In this document: positions 7,161 through 15,523 of the stretch, piece after piece
Layout of the letters: the number at the start of each line of letters is the position of its first letter
How positions within the stretch are numbered: the first letter of the stretch is position 1
NCBI GenBank assembly: GCA_038225855.1
Contig: JBBRQU010000009.1
Coordinates: forward strand, 1 to 64,000
DNA from: CAHJXF01 sp038225855
GTDB lineage: Bacteria; Pseudomonadota; Gammaproteobacteria; Burkholderiales; Burkholderiaceae_D
Length of the DNA: 64,000 nt
Direction of reading: 5' to 3'
Program-made: the position numbers and the translations under genes
Notes under the pieces: model-generated
Databases searched by the model: none
What the model saw: only the letters and a program-made list of their open reading frames with translations
What the model was told of the DNA's origin: nothing

Positions 7161-8648
7161 ATGAACCAACCCGTAGAAGCCGGCGTCATCACCGACGCAA
7201 AAAAACGCTATAGCGCCGGCGTTTTGAAGTACCGCCAAATGGGTTACTGGGACGCCGACTACGTGCCCAAGGATACCGACACCATCTGCCTGTTTCGCAT
7301 CACGCCGCAAGACGGCGTGGACGCGGTGGAGGCGGCCGCGGCGGTGGCGGGCGAGTCGAGTACGGCCACATGGACCGTGGTGTGGACCGACCGGCTGACC
7401 GCGTGCGACCTGTATCGCGCCAAGGCCTACCGCGTCGACGCGGTGCCCAACACCGGTGAAGGCACCAGGACCGAGGCGCAGTACTTCGCCTACATCGCGT
7501 ACGACCTCGACCTGTTCGAGCCGGGCTCGATCGCCAACCTGACCGCGTCGATCATCGGAAACGTGTTCGGCTTCAAGGCCATCAAGGCGCTGCGCCTCGA
7601 AGACATGCGCATCCCGGTCGCGTATCTCAAGACCTTCCAGGGACCGGCGACCGGCATCGTGGTCGAGCGCGAGCGGCTGGACAAATTCGGACGTCCGCTA
7701 CTGGGCGCGACCACCAAGCCGAAGCTCGGCCTGTCGGGCCGCAACTACGGCCGCGTGGTGTACGAGGGCCTTAAGGGCGGGCTCGACTTCATGAAGGACG
7801 ACGAGAACATCAATTCGCAGCCCTTCATGCATTGGCGAGATCGCTACCTGTACTGCATGGAAGCGGTGAATCGCGCATCGGCCGCGACCGGTGAGGTCAA
7901 GGGCCACTACCTGAACGTCACCGCCGGCACGATGGAGGACATGTACGAGCGCGCGGAATTCGCGAAGTCGCTCGGCAGCGTGATCATCATGATCGACCTC
8001 GTGGTCGGCTACACCGCGATCCAGTCGATGGCGAAGTGGGCGCGCAGGAACGACATGATCCTGCACCTGCACCGCGCCGGAAACTCCACGTACTCCCGGC
8101 AGAAGAACCACGGGATGAACTTCCGCGTGATCTGCAAGTGGATGCGCATGGCGGGCGTCGATCACATCCATGCGGGCACGGTGGTCGGCAAGCTCGAAGG
8201 CGACCCGCTGATGATCAAGGGCTTCTACGACACGCTGCGCGATACTCATACGCCGCAGAGCCTCGAGCATGGTCTGTTCTTCGAGCAGGACTGGGCTTCG
8301 CTATTGAAGGTGATGCCGGTCGCGTCGGGCGGTATCCACGCAGGCCAGATGCATCAGTTGCTCACGTATCTGGGCGAGGACGTCGTGCTGCAATTCGGCG
8401 GTGGCACGATCGGTCATCCGCAAGGGATACAGGCCGGGGCGGTGGCCAACCGCGTCGCGCTCGAGACCATGATCAAGGCGCGCAACGAAGGCCGCGACAT
8501 CATGAACGAAGGCCCCGAAATCCTGAAGAAGGCCGCGCAGTTCTGCACGCCGTTGAAGCAGGCGCTCGATACGTGGGGCGAGATCAGCTTCGACTACACA
8601 CCGACGGACACCAGCGATTACGCGGTGACGCCGGCGGTGTCGGCATGA
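7161..8648 (+). CDS. cbbL: RuBisCO large subunit, form IC (red-like)
   Basis: The product is 495 residues long, slightly above the usual 475-490. It begins with the red-type N-terminus KKRYSAGVLKYRQMGYWDAD and carries the catalytic elements: GATTKPKLG (K186, K188) and the carbamylated lysine motif GGLDFMKDDENINSQ (K212, D214, E215). The HLHRAG loop and SGGIHAGQMHQLL follow. It fixes CO2 on ribulose-1,5-bisphosphate and assembles as L8S8 with CbbS. It is the first gene of the operon under divergent cbbR, with a GGAG ribosome site before the ATG. The presence of CbbX downstream fits a red-type enzyme. Confidence 0.98.
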   Translation: MNQPVEAGVITDAKKRYSAGVLKYRQMGYWDADYVPKDTDTICLFRITPQDGVDAVEAAAAVAGESSTATWTVVWTDRLTACDLYRAKAYRVDAVPNTGEGTRTEAQYFAYIAYDLDLFEPGSIANLTASIIGNVFGFKAIKALRLEDMRIPVAYLKTFQGPATGIVVERERLDKFGRPLLGATTKPKLGLSGRNYGRVVYEGLKGGLDFMKDDENINSQPFMHWRDRYLYCMEAVNRASAATGEVKGHYLNVTAGTMEDMYERAEFAKSLGSVIIMIDLVVGYTAIQSMAKWARRNDMILHLHRAGNSTYSRQKNHGMNFRVICKWMRMAGVDHIHAGTVVGKLEGDPLMIKGFYDTLRDTHTPQSLEHGLFFEQDWASLLKVMPVASGGIHAGQMHQLLTYLGEDVVLQFGGGTIGHPQGIQAGAVANRVALETMIKARNEGRDIMNEGPEILKKAAQFCTPLKQALDTWGEISFDYTPTDTSDYAVTPAVSA

Positions 8649-8656
8649 CGCGCACC

Positions 8657-8732
8657 GTCGTCCCCGTGCAAGCGGGGACCCAGTGGCGTGTGCCGAAAGA
8701 CGCTGGATTCCCGCGTACGCGGGAACGACGGA
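8657..8732. repeat. REP-like 76-bp element, family A, copy 1 (cbbL-cbbS spacer)
   Basis: This 76-base element is made of two hairpins (GTCCCCGTGC AAGCGGGGAC and TTCCCGCGTACGCGGGAA) joined by a linker containing GCCGAAAGACGCTGGA. Its ends are inverted copies of each other (CGTCGTCCCCG at the left, CGGGAACGACGG at the right). A near-identical 76-base copy lies at 45853-45928. Here it fills most of the spacer between the RuBisCO subunit genes. Confidence 0.85.
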
Positions 8733-8755
8733 CGCAATAACACCGGAGACCCATC

Positions 8756-9199
8756 ATGATGACCAATCCCACTGGCCGTATCACGCAAGGCCAGTTCAGT
8801 TTTCTTCCCGATCTCACGGACGCCGAGATCGGCATGCAGATCGACTACGGCCTCGGGCGCGGCTATGCGTGGAGCGTCGAGTACACCGACGATCCGCACC
8901 CGCGCAATACCTATTGGGAGATGTACGGCATTCCGATGTTCGACATGAAGGATGCCGCCGGCGTGATGCTCGAACTCGCGGGTTGCCGCAAGACCTTCCC
9001 GAACCACTACATCCGGCTGATGGCCTTCGACTCCACGCGCGGCGTCGAGTCGATCGTGATGAGCTTCATCGTCAATCGCCCGAAAAACGAACCCGGCTTC
9101 CAGCTCCAGCGGCAGGAGACCGATGGCCGGTCGATGCGCTACACGATCCGCGGATACGCGGCCGATGCGCCCGAGGGTGAACGCTATAGCGATGCCTGA
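8756..9199 (+). CDS. cbbS: RuBisCO small subunit, form IC
   Basis: This 147-residue small subunit begins with MMTNPTGRITQGQFSFLPDL. It contains the typical YGLGRGYAWSVEYTDDPHPR and NTYWEMYGIPMFDM segments, and its extended C-terminal hairpin (from FQLQRQETDGRSMRYTIRGY) is characteristic of red-type small subunits. The start at 8756 (or the next codon at 8759) follows CCGGAGAC. It lies 107 bases after cbbL, a large spacer for a RuBisCO operon, filled mainly by a REP-like element. Confidence 0.97.
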   Translation: MMTNPTGRITQGQFSFLPDLTDAEIGMQIDYGLGRGYAWSVEYTDDPHPRNTYWEMYGIPMFDMKDAAGVMLELAGCRKTFPNHYIRLMAFDSTRGVESIVMSFIVNRPKNEPGFQLQRQETDGRSMRYTIRGYAADAPEGERYSDA

Positions 9200-9232
9200 C
9201 GACGTGTGAGGCCCGCATACCGGAGACGCGCC

Positions 9233-9928
9233 ATGCAACGCATCGCCCCAAGCATCCTGTCGGCCGACTTCGCGCGGCTCGGCGACGAAGTCCGCACCGT
9301 GATCGCCGCCGGCGCCGACTGGATCCACTTCGACGTGATGGACAACCACTATGTCCCGAACCTGACCATCGGTCCGACCGTTGCTCAGGCGATCAAGCCG
9401 CATTGCGTGCGGGCGGACGGCACCCCGGTCCCTCTCGATGTCCATCTGATGGTCCAGCCCGTCGATGCATTGGCAACCGCCTTCGCCAAAGCGGGCGCCG
9501 ATCTGATCAGCTTTCATCCCGACGCGAGCGCGCACGTGGACCGCACGCTGCAACTGATCCACGCCGAAGGGTGCAAGGCCGGTCTGGTGTTCAATCCGGC
9601 CGCGTCGCTCGACGTGCTCGAGTGGGTCATCGACAAGATCGATCTGATCCTCATCATGAGCGTCAACCCGGGCTTCGGCGGACAGAGCTTCATCGACAGC
9701 GCATTACGAAAGACCGAGCACGCCAGGCGCCTGATCGAGGCGAGCGGAAGAGATATCCGGCTCGAGGTCGATGGCGGCATCAAGGTCGACAACATTCGAA
9801 GCGTCGCCGATGCCGGGGCCGATACCTTCGTGGCCGGCAGCGCGATCTTCGGCAAGCCCGACTATAAGGCGGTGATCGACGCGATGCGCGCCGAACTGGC
9901 CAGGCCTGCTCTCGCGCAGGCTGCGTGA
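9233..9928 (+). CDS. rpe: ribulose-phosphate 3-epimerase
   Basis: This 231-residue TIM-barrel epimerase interconverts xylulose-5-phosphate and ribulose-5-phosphate. Signatures are IAPSILSADFARLGDEV at the N-terminus, HFDVMDNHYVPNLTIGP with the catalytic Asp, LDVHLMVQPVD, MSVNPGFGGQSF and LEVDGGIKVDNI. The ATG at 9233 is chosen because CGGAGACGCG lies just upstream; a longer start at 9206 would add nine unconserved residues. The stop overlaps the cbbX ATG in TGATG. In this operon it acts as CbbE, regenerating ribulose-5-phosphate for phosphoribulokinase. Its place between cbbS and cbbX is unusual. Confidence 0.95.
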   Translation: MQRIAPSILSADFARLGDEVRTVIAAGADWIHFDVMDNHYVPNLTIGPTVAQAIKPHCVRADGTPVPLDVHLMVQPVDALATAFAKAGADLISFHPDASAHVDRTLQLIHAEGCKAGLVFNPAASLDVLEWVIDKIDLILIMSVNPGFGGQSFIDSALRKTEHARRLIEASGRDIRLEVDGGIKVDNIRSVADAGADTFVAGSAIFGKPDYKAVIDAMRAELARPALAQAA

Positions 9929-10917
9929 TGACGAACGCCCCGCTCTATTCGATCCCGGGTTCCACGGCGGCATCCGCCGCTTCATCCGCTGCCGCTTCGA
10001 CTGCGACAGGCGACGCGACGCCGACCGCGCAACCTGCGACCGAATCGCAAGCGCGTACCGTCGCCGAAGTATTGGCCGAAAGCCAGGTCACGGCCGTGCT
10101 CGATGAACTCGACCGTGACCTCGTCGGTCTCGTGCCGGTCAAGCAGCGCATCCGCGACATCGCCGCGCTGCTGGTGGTCGACAAGCTGCGGCTGAACCTG
10201 GGGCTCGCTGCGCAATCGCCCAGCCTGCACATGAGCTTCACCGGCAATCCCGGCACCGGCAAGACCACCGTCGCGATGCGCATGGCGCAGATCCTTCATC
10301 GTCTTGGCTATGTCCGCAAGGGACACCTGATCGCGGTGACGCGCGACGACCTGGTCGGGCAGTACATCGGCCACACCGCGCCCAAGACGCGCGAGGTGTT
10401 GAAGAAGGCGATGGGCGGCGTGCTGTTCATCGACGAGGCCTACTACCTCTATCGTCCCGAGAACGAGCGCGACTATGGTCAGGAGGCGATCGAGATCCTC
10501 TTGCAGGTGATGGAGAACCAGCGCGACGACCTGGTCGTGATCCTGGCCGGCTACAAGGACCGCATGGACACGTTCTTCAAGTCCAACCCCGGCATGAGCT
10601 CGCGCATCGCGCACCACCTCGACTTCCCCGACTACAGCGGCGACGAGTTGCTGCAGATCGGCGACCAGATGCTCGCGGCCATGAATTATCGCTTCGCCGA
10701 AGGCTGCCGGGCTACCTTCAACGAGTACCTCGGGCTGCGTCTGGCGCAACCGCACTTCGCCAACGCGCGCAGCGTTCGCAATGCGCTCGATCGTGCGCGG
10801 TTGCGGCAGGCGAGCCGCCTCTTCAATCAACCCGATCGGGTGTTGACGCGTGACGACCTGACCACGATCGAGTCTTCGGATATCCGCGCCAGTCGTGTAT
10901 TCGCGGCCCGCGACTAA
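9928..10917 (+). CDS. cbbX: CbbX, red-type RuBisCO activase (AAA+)
   Basis: This 329-residue AAA+ ATPase has Walker A GNPGTGKTT (about residues 107-113), Walker B GVLFIDEAYYLY, and the CbbX core KQRIRDIAALLVVDKLRLNL. CbbX hexamers remodel inhibited red-type RuBisCO by pulling on the large-subunit C-terminus, so its presence agrees with the form IC CbbL. The first ~45 residues are an Ala/Ser/Thr-rich low-complexity extension. The ATG at 9928 overlaps the rpe stop; a GTG one codon earlier is possible but less likely. Confidence 0.95.
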   Translation: MTNAPLYSIPGSTAASAASSAAASTATGDATPTAQPATESQARTVAEVLAESQVTAVLDELDRDLVGLVPVKQRIRDIAALLVVDKLRLNLGLAAQSPSLHMSFTGNPGTGKTTVAMRMAQILHRLGYVRKGHLIAVTRDDLVGQYIGHTAPKTREVLKKAMGGVLFIDEAYYLYRPENERDYGQEAIEILLQVMENQRDDLVVILAGYKDRMDTFFKSNPGMSSRIAHHLDFPDYSGDELLQIGDQMLAAMNYRFAEGCRATFNEYLGLRLAQPHFANARSVRNALDRARLRQASRLFNQPDRVLTRDDLTTIESSDIRASRVFAARD

Positions 10918-10934
10918 CTACTCAAGAGACTCAC

Positions 10935-12029
10935 ATGCCGCTCTCGCAACGATGGACTCTCACGCGCTATCTGATCGAAGAGCGTCGCCGCTTTCCGAAT
11001 GCGATCGGCGATTTGAACGCGCTGCTGCTCGATGTCTCGCTCGCATGCAAGTCGATCGCGCGCATCGTCGCGTTCGGAGATCTGGCCGATTCGTTCGATC
11101 AAACTGCCATCGCCGCATCTGGGGCGGTCAACGTTCAGGGTGAAGTGCAAAAGCCGCTCGACGTGCTGAGCAACGAGATCTTCATCCGCATGACCGAGTG
11201 GAACGGCCACCTCGCCGGCATGGCGTCGGAAGAGATGGCCGATCCCCGCCAGATTCCCCTTTCCTATGCGCGAGGCAAATACCTGCTGGCGTTCGATCCG
11301 CTGGACGGGTCGAGCAACATCGACGTCAACGTCTCGGTGGGCAGCGTGTTCTCGATCCTGCGCGCGCCGCAGGACGTGATCGACAGCAAGCGCGACGTGA
11401 CCGAGGCCGACTTCCTTCAGCCCGGTGCAACGCAAGTGGCCGCGGGCTATGCGCTCTACGGGCCGACGACGATGCTGGTGCTCAGCGTGGGCAACGGCGT
11501 GGTCGGCTTCACGCTCAATCCGAATCTGGGTGAATTCATGCTCACGCATTCGGATATCCGCGTACCGCCCGACACAGACGAGTTCGCGATCAACAGTTCG
11601 AACAGCCGATTCTGGGAGCCGCCGGTCACGCGTTACGTCGATGAATGCCTCGCGGGAAAGACCGGCCCCCGCTGCAAGGATTTCAATATGCGCTGGGTCG
11701 CATGCATGGTCGCCGACGCTCATCGGATCCTGATGCGCGGCGGCGTCTATCTTTACCCGCGCGATACCAAGGACCCGGCCAAGCCGGGGCGATTGCGCCT
11801 GCTGTACGAAGCCAACCCGATCGGCTTTCTGATGGAGCAGGCCGGCGGTCGCGCGAGCACCGGCCGCCAGCCGATGCTGGGCGTCGTGCCGAGTGCCTTG
11901 CACCAGCGTATCGGTCTCGTGTTCGGATCGAAGAACGAGGTCGAGCGCATCGAGCGCTATCACCACGAACCCGCCAATACCGAGGGCGTGAATCCCCTCT
12001 TCGCCGAGCGCGGTTTGTTCCGCGTCTAG
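10935..12029 (+). CDS. fbp: fructose-1,6-bisphosphatase, class I
   Basis: This 364-residue class I FBPase hydrolyses fructose-1,6-bisphosphate (and possibly sedoheptulose-1,7-bisphosphate) in the regenerative part of the Calvin cycle. It shows the metal-binding segment LLAFDPLDGSSNIDVNVSVG, the motif KYLLAFDPLDG and the late LLYEANPIGFLMEQAGGRAS with the catalytic Glu. It lies 17 bases after cbbX and 45 bases before phosphoribulokinase on the same strand. As no second copy is seen in the window, it may also serve gluconeogenesis. Confidence 0.95.
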   Translation: MPLSQRWTLTRYLIEERRRFPNAIGDLNALLLDVSLACKSIARIVAFGDLADSFDQTAIAASGAVNVQGEVQKPLDVLSNEIFIRMTEWNGHLAGMASEEMADPRQIPLSYARGKYLLAFDPLDGSSNIDVNVSVGSVFSILRAPQDVIDSKRDVTEADFLQPGATQVAAGYALYGPTTMLVLSVGNGVVGFTLNPNLGEFMLTHSDIRVPPDTDEFAINSSNSRFWEPPVTRYVDECLAGKTGPRCKDFNMRWVACMVADAHRILMRGGVYLYPRDTKDPAKPGRLRLLYEANPIGFLMEQAGGRASTGRQPMLGVVPSALHQRIGLVFGSKNEVERIERYHHEPANTEGVNPLFAERGLFRV

Positions 12030-12074
12030 CGACGGCGTCAGCTCCATACAAAACCATTTCGAGGAGCCCCCGTC

Positions 12075-12959
12075 ATGTCCGAGCGACATCCCATCATCGC
12101 GATCACCGGCTCGTCCGGCGCGGGCACGACGTCGGTGACGCACACCTTCGAAAACATTTTTCGTCGCGAAGGCGTCAAGGCCGCTGTGATCGAAGGCGAC
12201 AGCTTCCATCGCTACGACCGCAAGGAGATGAAGCAGAAGCAGGCCGAAGCGGAGGACGCGGGCAACGGCCATTTCAGCCACTTCGGGCCGGAGAACAATC
12301 TGTTCGCCGAACTCGAACAACTATTCAGGAGTTATGCCGAATCGGGAAACGGCCAGTGCCGCAAGTATCTACACGATGCCGAGGAGGCCGCACCCTACCG
12401 GCAGGAACCCGGAACCTTCACACCATGGGAGGCTTTGCCCGCGCAGACCGATCTGCTGTTCTACGAGGGCTTGCATGGCGCCGTGGCTACCCCCGAGATC
12501 GATATCGCGCGTCATCCCGACCTGTTGATCGGGGTCGTGCCGGTGATCAACCTCGAGTGGATCCAGAAACTCTGGCGCGACAAGTCCAAACGCGGCTATT
12601 CGACCGAGGCGGTGACGGACACGATACTGCGCCGCATGCCCGACTACGTGAATTACATCTGTCCGCAGTTCACGCACACGCATGTGAACTTCCAGCGCGT
12701 GCCTTGCGTGGATACGAGCAATCCCTTCATCGCACGCGACATTCCCGCGGCCGACGAGAGCTTCGTCGTGATCCGCTTCGCGCAGCCCAAGGGCATCGAC
12801 TTCCAATACCTGTTGAACATGGTCCACGACTCGTTCATGTCGCGCGCCAACACCATCGTCGTGCCGGGCGGAAAGATGGAGCTCGCGATGCAGTTGATCT
12901 TCACGCCTTTCATCTGGCGAATGATGGAAAGGCGACAACGCTCGGTCGGCGATCTATGA
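12075..12959 (+). CDS. cbbP: phosphoribulokinase
   Basis: This 294-residue proteobacterial-type phosphoribulokinase converts ribulose-5-phosphate and ATP to RuBP. Its P-loop region is ITGSSGAGTTSVTHTFENIF, followed by the substrate-binding stretch EGDSFHRYDRKEM, then YEGLHGAV and PVINLEWIQKLWRDKSKRGY. Like other bacterial PRKs it probably responds to NADH and AMP. A strong GAGGAG ribosome site precedes the ATG. It is the last Calvin gene here: transketolase, aldolase, GAPDH and phosphoglycolate phosphatase genes are not in the operon. It converges on gltA over an 83-base gap in which I see no clear terminator. Confidence 0.95.
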   Translation: MSERHPIIAITGSSGAGTTSVTHTFENIFRREGVKAAVIEGDSFHRYDRKEMKQKQAEAEDAGNGHFSHFGPENNLFAELEQLFRSYAESGNGQCRKYLHDAEEAAPYRQEPGTFTPWEALPAQTDLLFYEGLHGAVATPEIDIARHPDLLIGVVPVINLEWIQKLWRDKSKRGYSTEAVTDTILRRMPDYVNYICPQFTHTHVNFQRVPCVDTSNPFIARDIPAADESFVVIRFAQPKGIDFQYLLNMVHDSFMSRANTIVVPGGKMELAMQLIFTPFIWRMMERRQRSVGDL

Positions 12960-13042
12960 GCGCGAGCAGTGCGCTTGTCATCTTCAGCGAGGGGCAGTCC
13001 GAGCGCAGGCGCACTTGTTGCATTACAGCGACCGAGTGAGCC

Positions 13043-14365
13043 TTATCTCTGATCGATCGGCTTCACATCACGCCGCGGCGCGCCGATGTACAACTGCCGC
13101 GGACGGCCGATCTTCTGCTCGGGATCGGAAATCATCTCGTTCCACTGCGCGATCCATCCCACGGTGCGCGCGAGCGCGAAGATCGCGGTGAAGAGCGTGG
13201 TCGGAATGCCGAGCGCGCTCTGCACGATGCCTGAATAGAAGTCAACGTTCGGATAGAGCTTGCGCGACACGAAGTAATCGTCTTCGAGCGCGATCTTCTC
13301 CAACGCCATCGCGAGCTTGAACAGGGGGTCGTCGTGCAGCCCGAGTTCGTCGAGCACTTCGTGGCAGGTCTCGCGCATCAGCTTGGCGCGAGGATCGTAG
13401 TTCTTGTACACCCGATGGCCGAAGCCCATCAGCTTCACGTCGGAGTTCTTGTCCTTGACCTTGGCGATGAACTCGCCGAGCTTTGCTTCGCCGCCCTGCG
13501 CCTGGATATCCAGCAGCATGTTGAGCGCGGCTTCGTTGGCGCCGCCGTGCGCCGGACCCCACAGACAGGCGATGCCCGCGGCGATGCACGCGAACGGATT
13601 GGCGCCCGACGAGCCCGCCAATCGCACTGTCGAAGTCGACGCATTCTGTTCGTGATCGGCGTGAAGGATCAGGATGCGATCGAGCGCGCGTACCAGCACG
13701 TCGTTGCTCTGATATTCCTCGGCCGGCACCGCGAACATCATGCGCATGAAGTTCGCGCTGTACGAGAGGTCGTTGCGCGGATAGACGAAAGGCTGCCCGA
13801 CGACATATTTGTGCGCCATCGCCACGAGCGTCGGCAGCTTGGCGATCAGACGGATCGCCGACACCTCGCGATGATGCGGATCGTTGATGTCGAGCGAGTC
13901 GTGATAGAAGGCGGAGAGCGCGCCGACGGTGCCCACCAGCACCGCCATCGGATGCGAGTCGCGACGAAATCCGCGATAGAAAAACGTCATCTGTTCGTGG
14001 ACCATGGTGTGCTTCATCACCATGCCGTCGAACTTGGCTTTCTCGGCCGCGTTGGGCAGTTCGCCGTTCAGGATCAGATAGCAGGTCTCGAGAAAATCAC
14101 CGCCCTCTGCGAGCTGCTCGATAGGGTAGCCGCGATACAGGAGCTCGCCCTTGTCGCCGTCGATGTAGGTGATGCTCGAGTTGCACGCCGCAGTCGAGAG
14201 AAATCCCGGGTCATAGGTGAACATCCCGGTCTGCCCGTAGAGCTTGCGGATGTCGAGCACCTCGGGACCGATCGTGCCTTTGAAGACCGGCAGGTCGATG
14301 TCTTTCGCTCCGTTGGCTGCGTTGATGGAAAGCGTGAGCTTGGCCTTGCTATCGGAGGGAGTCAT
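13043..14365 (-). CDS. gltA: citrate synthase (hexameric, type II)
   Basis: This 440-residue GltA-type citrate synthase condenses acetyl-CoA and oxaloacetate. Active-site segments are present: HADHEQNAS, GPAHGGANEAALNMLLDIQA with the catalytic His, the signature LMGFGHRVYKNYDPRAK and the late KLYPNVDFYSGIVQSALGIP. It has the N-terminal beta-domain typical of NADH-sensitive Gram-negative enzymes. It is the last gene of the sdhCDAB-sdhE-gltA run, 66 bases after sdhE on the same strand. It is distinct from the methylcitrate synthase at 22688. Confidence 0.96.
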   Translation of the reverse strand: MTPSDSKAKLTLSINAANGAKDIDLPVFKGTIGPEVLDIRKLYGQTGMFTYDPGFLSTAACNSSITYIDGDKGELLYRGYPIEQLAEGGDFLETCYLILNGELPNAAEKAKFDGMVMKHTMVHEQMTFFYRGFRRDSHPMAVLVGTVGALSAFYHDSLDINDPHHREVSAIRLIAKLPTLVAMAHKYVVGQPFVYPRNDLSYSANFMRMMFAVPAEEYQSNDVLVRALDRILILHADHEQNASTSTVRLAGSSGANPFACIAAGIACLWGPAHGGANEAALNMLLDIQAQGGEAKLGEFIAKVKDKNSDVKLMGFGHRVYKNYDPRAKLMRETCHEVLDELGLHDDPLFKLAMALEKIALEDDYFVSRKLYPNVDFYSGIVQSALGIPTTLFTAIFALARTVGWIAQWNEMISDPEQKIGRPRQLYIGAPRRDVKPIDQR

Positions 14366-14431
14366 TCTTCTGTCCTTCGTTGATCTTCGTGAGCACTCTG
14401 AAATTCGCGGTCTGTCATTCGTGTGTATCCA

Positions 14432-14701
14432 TCAAGCGCTGCGCAGAAGCTCCACGACCCGATGCATCGACGGTTTGTCGAGTGCATCCGGGAGTTCGCT
14501 GCGCGCCAGGATCAGGTCCATCAAATCGTTGTCCGACAAATCGAGCAACTGCGTCAGCGCCTCGACATCGTCATCGCTCAATCCGTCTTCGTAGCGATCG
14601 AGAAAGCGCGTGAGGATCAGATCGTTCTCCAGCAATCCGCGGCGCGCGCGCCAGCGCAAACGCGCACGCTGCAACGGGTCGGACTGATGGACCGCTTCCA
14701 T
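14432..14701 (-). CDS. sdhE: SdhE, FAD assembly factor for succinate dehydrogenase
   Basis: This 89-residue SdhE/DUF339 protein promotes covalent flavin attachment to SdhA. The hallmark RGLLENDLILTRFLD (the RGxxE motif) is followed by acidic helices (LSDDDVEALTQLLDLSDNDL). An ATG at 14722 overlaps the sdhB stop (TGATG) and would add seven residues; I prefer 14701, which has an AGG upstream and gives the family-like N-terminus MEAVHQSDPLQRARLRWRAR. It sits between sdhB and gltA, as usual in betaproteobacteria. Confidence 0.92.
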   Translation of the reverse strand: MEAVHQSDPLQRARLRWRARRGLLENDLILTRFLDRYEDGLSDDDVEALTQLLDLSDNDLMDLILARSELPDALDKPSMHRVVELLRSA

Positions 14702-14721
14702 GCGACCTGTATGGCCAACCA

Positions 14722-15495
14722 TCAAACCGCGCGTCGGACCATCAACTCCTTGATCTTGCCGATTGCGCGGGTCGGGTTCAGACCCTTGGGGCACACGTCG
14801 ACGCAGTTCATGATGGTGTGGCAGCGGAACAGGCGATAGGGATCTTCGAGATTGTCGAGACGCTCGCCGGTCGCCTGGTCGCGGCTGTCGGCGATGAATC
14901 GATAGGCTTGCAGCAAGCCGGCGGGGCCGACGAATTTGTCCGGGTTCCACCAGAAGCTCGGGCATGCGGTCGAACAGCACGCGCACAGGATGCACTCGTA
15001 GAGGCCATCGAGTTCTTCGCGCTCGGCCGGCGATTGATAACGCTCTTTCTCGGGCGGCGGCTCGTCGTTGATGAGATAAGGCTTGATCGAGTGGTACTGC
15101 TTGAAGAACTGCGACATGTCGACGATCAAGTCGCGGATCACCGGCAACCCGGGGAGCGGCTTCAAAACGATCGGCTCTTTCAGCTCGCGCATGTTGGTGA
15201 TGCACGCAAGACCGTTTTTGCCGTTGATGTTCATCGCGTCCGACCCGCACACGCCTTCGCGGCACGAACGGCGTATCGAGATCGAATCGTCGACATCGGA
15301 CTTGATGCGCAGGATCGCGTCGAGCAGCATCTTGTCGGTGTCGTGCAATTGCACTTCGAGCTTCTGCATCGACGGTGGCTTGCCGCTCTCCGGATCGTAG
15401 CGATAGATCTCGAACTTCACGGGGCGCGTCGGATGCACGACGGCCTTGTCCATCTCGCGAATCGCATCGAGCTCGGCAGTATGGGTGGCGGTCAT
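14722..15495 (-). CDS. sdhB: succinate dehydrogenase iron-sulfur subunit
   Basis: This 257-residue subunit carries the three clusters of complex II. The 2Fe-2S ligands are in SCREGVCGSDAMNINGKNGL, the 4Fe-4S ligands in CILCACCSTACPSFWW and the 3Fe-4S ligands in CHTIMNCVDVCPKGLNP. It passes electrons from the SdhA flavin to ubiquinone at the SdhCD interface on the cytoplasmic face. It is about 25 residues longer than the E. coli protein, mostly at the N-terminus. It starts 28 bases after sdhA and its stop overlaps an alternative sdhE start. Confidence 0.97.
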   Translation of the reverse strand: MTATHTAELDAIREMDKAVVHPTRPVKFEIYRYDPESGKPPSMQKLEVQLHDTDKMLLDAILRIKSDVDDSISIRRSCREGVCGSDAMNINGKNGLACITNMRELKEPIVLKPLPGLPVIRDLIVDMSQFFKQYHSIKPYLINDEPPPEKERYQSPAEREELDGLYECILCACCSTACPSFWWNPDKFVGPAGLLQAYRFIADSRDQATGERLDNLEDPYRLFRCHTIMNCVDVCPKGLNPTRAIGKIKELMVRRAV

Positions 15496-15523
15496 GCGTG
15501 GGCCTTTTGAATTGGGACCTGCC

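Noticed and set aside
12960..13042. Bidirectional terminator between phosphoribulokinase and gltA
   Set aside because: No stem with a T tract could be found in the convergent gap.
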